Of a DNA stretch of 64,000 nt, positions 56,300 to 64,000 are shown one piece after another. Under the pieces are notes generated by a model. It did no database searches. It was not told the origin of the DNA and saw only the letters and a list, made by a program, of their open reading frames with translations. This DNA comes from Periplaneta americana (Eukaryota; Arthropoda; Insecta; Blattodea; Blattidae). The stretch spans positions 126,356,914 to 126,420,913 of the forward strand of contig NC_091130.1 of assembly GCF_040183065.1 (NCBI RefSeq), written 5' to 3'. Positions within the stretch are counted from its first letter, which is position 1, and each line of letters opens with the position of its first letter. Both the position numbers and the translations under genes were made by a program.

Positions 56300-57044
56300 C
56301 TCTTCATGACTGAATACTTTTAAGAACACTAGTTCTTCGACACAATACAATCCGTTTAATCGAAATTATTTATCAGTTTTCTTCACAATAACATTTCTGA
56401 GCATTCTTAAAGGTAACGATTCCCAGCGCTGATGTATTGACGAGCCGTATTAACTCCAGATATATTTAAATAAATATTATTCACAATTCCAGTAACTAAT
56501 TCAAAGTGAGGTTATGTTCCATACTACATGCTAAATTGGCCCAGTCTTGCATTAAAGTGCTATAATTACACAACTTTATATATAATTATTGAATCTGTTA
56601 TTAAATTACATTATAAATATGTAAGACACGCAAGGAATACTGACAAATTGCACATCAAACTATCGTCGTATTGCTACACACACATTCACGCAACACAATT
56701 TGTTTATGTTCACAGTCCCATTGATCATACAATGAACCAAGTCTATTCGTGATCTGTGAACCAAGTTGACAGTTAATTTTATATTTATTTGAAATTATGA
56801 AATATCTGAATAGGCACATACTACCTTTAAATTATTATTTTACTGAAATTAAGGAATAGTAAATGATGACCCTTATTGATAATATTCTCTTGTTTAAGGA
56901 TCCTTATGTGAAAACATGTTTGTAGGTCCTACAGAATAAAAAATAGCACCTGAGGACACCTCTTTCCTTTTCTTCAGCAGCTATTAAGTCTTTCTTGCAC
57001 AGAACCCGTGACAACTATTATGGCAAGGGTCACTCACTGCTTTT
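56300..57044. other. FBF1 upstream flank
   Basis: Probably 5' untranslated/promoter region on the minus strand. No TATA box or initiator that I would commit to. Confidence 0.4.
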
Positions 57045-57048
57045 ATAT

Positions 57049-57296
57049 GTGGTCATTTAACGACAATGAATCAACTACTGGGTTATTTAGCGTCTATGGA
57101 ATTGATGATAGCGAGATGGTATTTGCCGAGGATTCGCCATAGATTACCTGACATTCGCCTTATGGTTGGGGAAAATCTCGGGGGGGGGGGGGGGACCCAA
57201 CAAGATAATCAGTCCAAACGGGAGTCGAACCCACGCCAAAACGCAACTCCGGATTAGCAGGCAAACGCCCAGCTGCCTGAACTACGCTGGTAGCTC
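57049..57296 (-). mobile_element. SINE, first family, with G-run
   Basis: Same body as 54225-54486, containing a 14-bp G run at 57181-57194 in the usually CCGAGG region. Pseudo-tRNA B box GGGTTCGACTCCCG. Confidence 0.85.
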
Positions 57297-57694
57297 TGTC
57301 ATTGTTATAAGTGATGAAAATTTTCCCCTTAACATGGAACATTTAAGTGGGCATCTATTTCGGAAAAATGTCCTTTGCCATTTCTGTAATAAGCTATTTT
57401 GTAAAGTAACCTCTCATCTTATTGTTTAGCGGGAGCACACAGATGCAACCCTCAACATATCATTATTAGAAACATTTAATGAAGTCTGGACATCATATAA
57501 TTTGTAGGCTATTAAATTACATTGGAGTAGTGGCTTTAGCAGCGGATGCTGCTGCGATTATTATTTGAATATGTTAATTTGTAAATCATGTACTTGGTAT
57601 TGTGCAATTTGGGTATTTTGCATGAAATATTCTTAAGAGATCTCCACTAAACACACTTTGCAGAAGTATCACACATTGTTTTTTTTTTTCTCCT

Positions 57695-57945
57695 TTTTTA
57701 AATCAGTTACGGTATTTAATCATGATGTATCAACTAGGTCTAATTGGCTATCTAGCATCAGTGGAATTGGTGATAACGATTTGAATCTGAGAATTTTCCA
57801 TGAAATTACCTGATGTTCACCTTCCAGTTGGGGAAGACTGAAAAAAACTCAATCACCTAACAGACCCAAGAAGAATTTGAACTCATCTCCAACGGGCGAA
57901 GTCCAACCACTTGCAACTCCTGAGACTACACTGGTAGCCTAATTC
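57695..57945 (-). mobile_element. SINE, first family, old copy
   Basis: Diverged: GTATTTAATCATGATGTATCAACTAGG, GAAAAAAACTCAATCACCT, GAAGAATTTGAACTCATCTC. T-run at 57680 side. Confidence 0.7.
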
Positions 57946-58304
57946 TAGAGTTTATACCATGCCTTTCTCTAGATAATAAACAACTTACTCATGAATGTAG
58001 TGACCATCTGCTCATCATATTGAACATGATAATATTTTCATGATGGAGAATTTGTCGAACACAACTATAAAAACATTTGAGAACATTATGTTTGTAGAGA
58101 AAGAACTCCTATTATAGCACCTAACATCTTGTTACATCTGACTTGTTATACTTACACCCCAATTATGATACAACTTTTTGTCAATAAAGCTACATGTTTC
58201 ACTGAGTTACAAGAGTATTTTTCTACATTCTTAGAAAGGAATATGTGAAACATGAAGTCATTTAACAACACTGAGAAACTGTCAGTTCAAGTAACGTCAA
58301 TTGA

Positions 58305-58309
<5 letters not shown>

Positions 58310-58346
<37 letters not shown>

Positions 58347-58362
58347 CGTGTGCGTGTGTGTC
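58310..58362. repeat. (GA)n/(GT)n microsatellite
   Basis: Pure GA run followed by a GT-rich run. Confidence 0.9.
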
Positions 58363-58963
58363 TAATGCTTACCCATGCTTATTTTCTGTGTAGTTCATCC
58401 AAAGATCGAGTTTTATCTATGCTGTATATGACAATACTCATATCATTATTATAGTGTTATTTTTAAGGCATGAAACAATCTGCAAAGAAGCCACACCCAG
58501 AAAGCATACAGTATATCTTATGGAGATAAAATACATTTGATTGTATTTCTAAGAAAAATCAGTGTATGTCAAGTAATCTATGGCGAGTTGTATTCTCTCG
58601 AATAATCCCTGCACTGCACTTTTGAAAGGGGGGAAATAAAAAAAAAATACAAAAATAAAACTTTCAATAAATATATTCATAACAAATTATAAACACTTAA
58701 ATAGAAATATAGTTCAGTCAACAATAAATTTTAAATAAACTTTATCTTGGAACAGTACGCATTTTGAACCCATCCTATGAACACACGCACTGCATGCACT
58801 GGATCGTACTCAAGTGTGAATTTATGTCAATTTTCTTGCTCAATCTGCCGTTTACACGATATCTTGCAATATTAATAGCATGCATCAGTAAATTAACTAA
58901 CTTAATTTTGTATGATACTACGTGGTTTGTTATAATAAATATTTACTATCACTATTAATTTCT

Positions 58964-59200
58964 TCATTTTGCGCCGTTTTCGTCATCACTACCATCATCG
59001 TTGCCCAAGCATTCGTCTACAAACGTCTTCTGTTCCGTCCAGCTGATTGGAGATGCTACCCTTTTTGAAGTTCTTTTCAACAAGAGGGAGTGATATGTGT
59101 TCTCAAGCACGAATCCAATGACAATATCATGACACAGAAACTTATCACACTTGAACTTGATTCTGACACATGTACTGCTAATCCAAACACAATTTGACAA
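58964..59200 (-). CDS. Possible terminal exon of an unidentified gene
   Basis: 78-codon minus frame ending in TGA with more balanced codon use than its surroundings: ...IRIKFKCDKFLCHDIVIGFV-like sequence, KRVASPISWTEQKTFVDEC and an acidic end GNDDGSDDENGAK. An acceptor-like TGTTTGGATTAG|CAG lies near its start (about 59176), so it could be the last exon of a gene upstream of FBF1. I do not recognise the product. It could also be a repeat fragment or a chance frame. Confidence 0.35.
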   Translation of the reverse strand: MSNCVWISSTCVRIKFKCDKFLCHDIVIGFVLENTYHSLLLKRTSKRVASPISWTEQKTFVDECLGNDDGSDDENGAK

Positions 59201-59508
59201 TGTTTTTGTTTTTAACTTTATTTATATTCTGTAATGAGTCCGAATTGTAACGTTTTTGTTAAGTCACACTCCAAAATATAATTTTTATTTTATTTAAAGC
59301 TTCATGTTGCTGTGAAAAATTCAATTAACACACTCTAATTTGAAACTAATAGCATATAAATAAAACATCATTTCGAGTAATTTTAATGATCCTTTGATTT
59401 TTCATAGCAACATATAGCTTTAAAATGTATGTTTATCAAAACTTTAAATTTTGAGTTGTTTCTCTTTTGAACTGGGTCATCAATATAATAGTTTTCATGA
59501 AGGTATTA

Positions 59509-59692
59509 CCACAGTTTAGTATATACAGTCACGAAGCTCAATACGTAGGGAATATGCATCCATAGATAGTTGCTAACCACTAGGATCGCTACTATCGCCT
59601 CATCACAGACAATGCGAAATAGTACCAGCACAGTCTATTGTTCCTAGCACCCTCACAACTCAAGGTTCGTGACTGTATATACTAGACTGTGG
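59509..59692. mobile_element. MITE, 184 bp
   Basis: Terminal repeats CCACAGTTTAGTATATACAG and (other strand) CCACAGTCTAGTATATACAG, then TCACGAA on both. Interior AATACGTAGGGAATATGCATC is non-coding. A second copy begins at 63966. Confidence 0.88.
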
Positions 59693-59995
59693 TATTACTA
59701 CAGTAGAATCCCTCTTATCAGGCACCAAAGGGACCAGACTAGTTTTGGATGTAAGATTTTGCCGGATAATTGAATTAATACCGGTACCGGTATATACAAA
59801 AAAAAAAAGGTTCGTATTTCATGGAGCCAAATGTTGAAACTGCAGCCATGTGAAGCTTATTACTCTATCACTTGCTCATAACTGAATAAACATAAAAACT
59901 GTGTGGATTTTCCTTATTAAAACACTTCACACAACACAAATAATACACTAATTCCAGATTCGAAAATTCACTGAAAATTGAAGTTTGTGCGATCT

Positions 59996-61292
59996 TCCAG
60001 GAAATAACGACCGTTTTGTTGTAATAATTAAAAAAAAATATTTATTTGAAAAAACGAAGTCTGTTACATAACTGAAGCTTCTTTTACTTCTCTACATAAT
60101 CACCACCTACATTTAAACATTTGTCGTATCTCTTCACTAGCTTTAGAATTCCCGTGTTATACTCCTCTGCCGCCAGTTCATTAAGCCAGGTGTTCACTGT
60201 CTTCTTCAACTCTTCATCACTTCCAAAACGTGTACCACCCAGAAAGTCTTTCAGCTTAGTGAAAAGGTGAAAATCGCTAGGAGCAAGGTCTGGACTATAG
60301 GGCGGATGATCAAAGATTTCCCAACAGAATTGATCCAGCAATTCTCGAGTTGAAGCAGCAGTGTGCGGGCGGGCGTTGTCGTGAAGAAGCACAATTCCTC
60401 TCGAAAGCATTCCTCGCCTCTTGTTTTGGATGGCTCGCCGTAGTTTTCGTAAAGTCTCACAATAACGATTTGCATTGATCGTAGTGCCTTTTGGCATGAA
60501 ATCCAGCAAAAGAACACCTTTGCGATCCCAAAAGACAGTAGCCATGACTTTTTGTGTTGAGAGAGTCTGTTTGAATTTTGAGTTTCTTGGGTGATGAGGG
60601 ATGATGCCACTGACGTGATTGGCGCTTGGTCTCTGGGGTGTTGTGAGACGCCCAGGTCTCATCACCAGTCACAATTTGATCAAGAAAGGCGTCTCCATCT
60701 GTGTGATATCGCATCAAGAATGTCAATGCTGAGGCCATTCTCTGAGTTTTGTGTTGGTCACTCAGTTGCCGTGGAACCCACCGTGCACAGATTTTGTGGT
60801 AGCCAAGATGTTGCGACAGAATTTCAACAAGCAAAGAACGAGAAATGTCAGGAAAGGCAATATGCAATTCGTCGAGTGATGTGCGCCTGTCTTGCAAGAT
60901 TCTGTCGTTCACTTTAGTCTTCAGGTCTTCTGTGATGAGTGATGGGCGTCCGGGTCGAGTTTCATCGTGGACATTTGTTCGCCCATTGTTGAACATTTTG
61001 CACCATTTTCTCACATTTCCTTCATTCATTACAGTTCCTTCAATTGCCGGTAAATTTCTGCAGGTTTCAAATGTCGGGCATTCAAAATCGAATCACACTC
61101 CTCACCTCACAGTCAGTGGGATTATCAATCACGTCGTTCATTTTGAAGTAACACAAAATGCACAATGGCGACTTGTTGCAACCAGTACTCACAACATTAT
61201 GAGAACACATGTTAAGGAAGCCAGTTGACCTTCAAACAAGGAAGGGGAGTCAGCTGCGTGGCGGGTATGTGCGAAAGGTCGTTATTTCCTGG
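59996..61292 (-). mobile_element. mariner element nested in the Tigger-like element
   Basis: Inverted repeats CCAGGAAATAACGACC at both ends; the right end extends as TGAGGGGGAT outside it and abuts TA, the left end does not. Encodes the broken transposase at 60084-61141. A 115-bp segment (AATAAACATAAAAACTGTGTGG...) flanks it directly on both sides (59882-59997 and 61328-61443). Confidence 0.85.
60084..61141 (-). pseudogene. mariner transposase, frameshifted
   Basis: Starts MNDVIDNPTDCEVRSVIRF, shifts near 61080, continues MNEGNVRKWCKMF...DETRPGRPSLITED (helix-turn-helix linker), VTGDETW (first Asp), shifts near 60640, then LLHDNARPHTAA (second Asp), YSPDLAPSDFHLF (third Asp, DD34D spacing) and ends GGDYVEK. 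About 345 codons, the usual mariner length. All three catalytic Asp codons remain but at least two frameshifts prevent a full product. Mariner moves by cut and paste into TA sites. Confidence 0.9.
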
Positions 61293-61574
61293 ATCCCCCT
61301 CATAGCAACACTGATGGTCCGAACATAACTAAATAAACATAAAAACTGTGTGGATTTTCTATATTAAAACACATCACACAACAATAATACACTAATTTTA
61401 GGTTCAAATATTAATTAAAAATGAAAGTTCGTGCGAACTTCCTAATGTGGCAAAACTGGCGGCCCAGACTGTGGCAATGTGGCAGATTCAATATTTTCTT
61501 TTAGTCCAGCCAAAAGTGCAGTTGTTTTGGTATTGCTGGTTATTTGAGTACCGGTTACGAGGGATTTTACTGTA

Positions 61575-62720
61575 TAACCATTTCATCAATTCTACTGATT
61601 GAAGGTAAAACATATGAAAACAAAACATGAATAAGAAAAAAATATAGTTTTTATTTTGTTTATATTTCTTTGTACAAATTAACTACTGTTGGAAACTGTT
61701 ATTTACTAATGCAAACTTCATAAGCAATAGATTAATATTATTTTTACAACAATGAACTTCAAAACATAGTGCAATTTCAAATAAAATACATGTTTTAGAT
61801 CATATTAAAAGGCACTTTTAACAATTCAACATAAAAAAATGTGCTACTTTTGGCACAATTTATCATTCACACACAAATTTCACGACATTCCGTCAGTCAT
61901 ACAGTGGATATTATGTGCATATGCACAAAGGATAAAATCAAATGGAAAATTAATCATGAAAGTAAAATAAGCAGTAATATTAGCAGATTTCTAACAATAA
62001 ATCTAAATTTAACAATGACGAGGACCTATAACGTAAACTTCAAGCTCGCAAGGTCCACAACATTGGAGGACCTGGGCCTTCAGGGTTCCTGCAAGAGTTT
62101 TATTAAAATATTTCTCAAAATACCCTAAGAAAATTATAATTTTTCTATGCTACTGGTGAAAGAATATTTTTCTAGTACACTAGGGATTAAAAGAATTTCT
62201 AATTATTCAATATGTATCGTACTTAATTATAAAACTGACAACAGACAATAGAAGTCTTCTATTCAAGCAGTTTAAAAGAGCTGTGGTTTTATTTTTGTGC
62301 ATACAGTATACCTAAATACGTGTATGGGAACCTACAATGTTTTAATGAATCGTATGGGGAAGAGGAAATTCTGTCCATATGGCGTATGGTGCCAAAGTTT
62401 TGTAAATGGGGATCTAGATTTTTACACAGAGATCTGTAGGCCTACTGATCTTAGATTCTCACATGCTGTTCCTATGATTACCTTACTTGATGTTTATGAT
62501 CATAAATGTCCATCACTACAGCGCTGGAATCCAGAGCCATAATTATATTATTGAAAAACACAGAAGTACTGCTGATACATTCCAAGATTCGTCAAGGCAA
62601 GTGTGCATCTACTGTGACGGCTTCATGGGATATTCTTTAAATCAAGCTTGTTTCGAAATTATGGAAAGATAAATCAAAACAATAATTCTTTACTTCTTCT
62701 TATATTAAAAGATTCTAAGT
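61575..62720. other. Intergenic, no recognised feature
   Basis: A/T-rich sequence; the frames at 61841-62128 and 62297-62542 show no family resemblance. Confidence 0.5.
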
Positions 62721-62724
62721 AACG

Positions 62725-62870
62725 ATTAGCAAGTCTGACCGTGAAACAAGCGAGACTGGATTCAATTCCTAGTTGCGATAAGTTGAGGTTTCTTTCGAGG
62801 TTTTTCCACAAACCCATTAACAGCAAATGCAACTATCGCAGTTGATGAAGCGTCGTAAAATATAGGGAAA
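62725..62870 (+). mobile_element. SINE relic
   Basis: GCAAGTCTGACCGTGAAAC, GATTCAATTCCTAGTTG, TTTCGAGGTTTTTCCAC and GTTGATGAAGCGTCGTAAAAT resemble the SINE at 9440-9645, degraded. Confidence 0.6.
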
Positions 62871-62872
62871 TA

Positions 62873-63777
62873 TAGGGTAGACCAGGTAATTGTAAACACT
62901 TTTCACTGATTTCAAATATATTTCAACATTACACAACTCTCAGTAACGGTAAGCATGACAAAGAAACATTGTATTATTTTTAGATCTTTCTTTTCCCTGA
63001 AAATGGGTTTTAAATTATAAGGTTGACTTTTTTTCATCTTTTAATTCCTAGTTTACATTTACCCCACCTGTTTACATTTACCCCTTTGAGAGGGGGGTAA
63101 TTGTAAACACCAATTTTCACACCGGCTATAAGACACTGAACATTTTTTGTTCTGTTTCAGAAGAAAGACCTGTATTCCTCCCAACTCCAATTTTGGTCAC
63201 TGGTACAGTTCGTCCCTTTAACCTATGATACATGACGATATAGGAACTCAGTACCTCTCCTGAGCTTCACGATAACTGTAGTTACTATTATTCACAAATG
63301 TGACAACCCTCTCTAAATCCTCTACAGTGTAGTTGGGTGAGGGTCTCTTTTATTACTAAAAAGTATCAAATCTAACCATAGTAAAACATGTTTACGATTA
63401 CCTCCAATCAATTAAAACTATGGGGCAAATGTAAACACGTCATAATTTAATGAACTGAGGTTATGGGAGATCTCAAAACCATTGTAATAAATGTTAACTA
63501 CCACACATTACTCATAAAAACAACATATTCTTAAAAAATAGCACTGTACGTTTACTTACAATGCCAAAAATGAAGGTGAAGCAAATTCTTTCTCAAGTTT
63601 TTTTGTAGACTCTTACAAAACATTCGTTCACAACGAAGCAGTTACTTCTATTTGGCGCCAAACTGCTTTGTAGGTTAGCCAACATGTTAATTTAAGTATT
63701 CCCCCGAATTAAAATTTTTATATTGACAGTTTTGTATTTCTCACAGCATTTGTTTACAATTACCCTCATCTACCCTA
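62873..63777. mobile_element. TA-flanked inverted-repeat element, 905 bp
   Basis: Ends TAGGGTAGACCAGGTAATTG and (other strand) TAGGGTAGATGAGGGTAATT, then GTAAACA; flanked by TA. The word GTAATTGTAAACA and variants recur inside on both strands (about 62890, 63056, 63070, 63103, 63425, 63749). No transposase frame. Confidence 0.82.
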
Positions 63778-63965
63778 TATTAAAAGAGCCATTACATGAC
63801 AGTCGGTGAGGTAGAGAAAAGAGAGTAAAATATATTTCAAGGGAGAAAAATAAATAGTATGGAGTATGGTCAAGAAAAAAATTACCATAACAGCACTGGT
63901 TCTAACTCTAATAAAAATCTAAAATTGTCCTACTTCGGATGGACCAACTGCTAGTTAGTTACACC

Positions 63966-64000
63966 AGTCTAGTATATACAGCCACGAAGTTCAATACGTA
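63966..64000. mobile_element. MITE copy cut by the window end
   Basis: CCAGTCTAGTATATACAGCC then ACGAAGTTCAATACGTA matches the left end of the MITE at 59509-59692. Confidence 0.85.

Larger units (their letters stand above)
59701..61572. mobile_element. Tigger-like element carrying a mariner
   Basis: Ends CAGTAGAATCCCTCTTATC and (other strand) CAGTAAAATCCCTCGTAAC, TA on both sides (59699-59700, 61573-61574). Its interior is interrupted by a mariner at about 59996-61292. CAGTARAA ends and TA target indicate pogo/Tigger. No Tigger transposase is left. Confidence 0.83.

Noticed and set aside
61841-62542. Two + strand frames of 81-95 codons
   Set aside because: No recognised domain, composition like flanks.

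Overview
The window reads as a nuclear segment of a large, repeat-rich insect genome, most likely a cockroach or close relative (Blattodea). The evidence is one long spliced gene with 0.2-5.6 kb introns, a dense mix of arthropod-type mobile elements (RNase H-bearing LINEs, RTE, Penelope-like elements, a Helitron, mariner, pogo/Tigger, hAT and TTAA-flanked DNA elements, tRNA-derived SINEs) and a short interstitial run of the insect telomere motif. The species is inferred from repeat style, not shown directly. No operon, CRISPR array or prokaryotic signal is present.

One host gene dominates. Seventeen coding exons on the minus strand, from 56299 down to 4390, join in frame with matching splice phases into 1014 codons without a stop. 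The product matches Fas-binding factor 1 (FBF1), a coiled-coil protein of the centriolar distal appendages/transition fibres needed for cilium assembly. Its N-terminal third is acidic and disordered, with LD(D/E)LLGK motifs and three WLG motifs. The C-terminal half is coiled coil. The last part, roughly 100 residues by comparison with the vertebrate protein, lies beyond position 1. All introns are standard except one GC-AG intron.

Layout: 1-4080 is a 4 kb G/T-rich (CCA-rich on the gene's sense strand) minisatellite with ~570 and ~610-620 bp higher-order units, inside an FBF1 intron. From 4.4 to 56.3 kb FBF1 exons alternate with mobile elements. These include a LINE inserted into an older inverted copy of its own family (6.9-9.1 kb), a TTAA-flanked palindromic element (11.4-12.1 kb), a tRNA-like triplet (12.7-13.4 kb), two Penelope-like elements (17.8-18.7 and 46.7-47.8 kb, the latter with a hammerhead-like fold), a Harbinger-like element ending 11 bp from a splice acceptor (23.3-24.0 kb), a complete-ended Helitron (27.6-28.6 kb) and a hAT-type element (30.2-31.0 kb). 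Between 56.3 and 64 kb there is upstream/intergenic DNA: a possible terminal exon of a neighbouring gene (58964-59200), a Tigger-like element carrying a broken mariner (59.7-61.6 kb), and a TA-flanked element with repeated TGTTTAC motifs (62.9-63.8 kb).

Apart from FBF1, nearly everything recognisable is mobile DNA in its introns or upstream flank. The most informative points are where elements touch the gene's splice sites and where nested insertions give relative ages.
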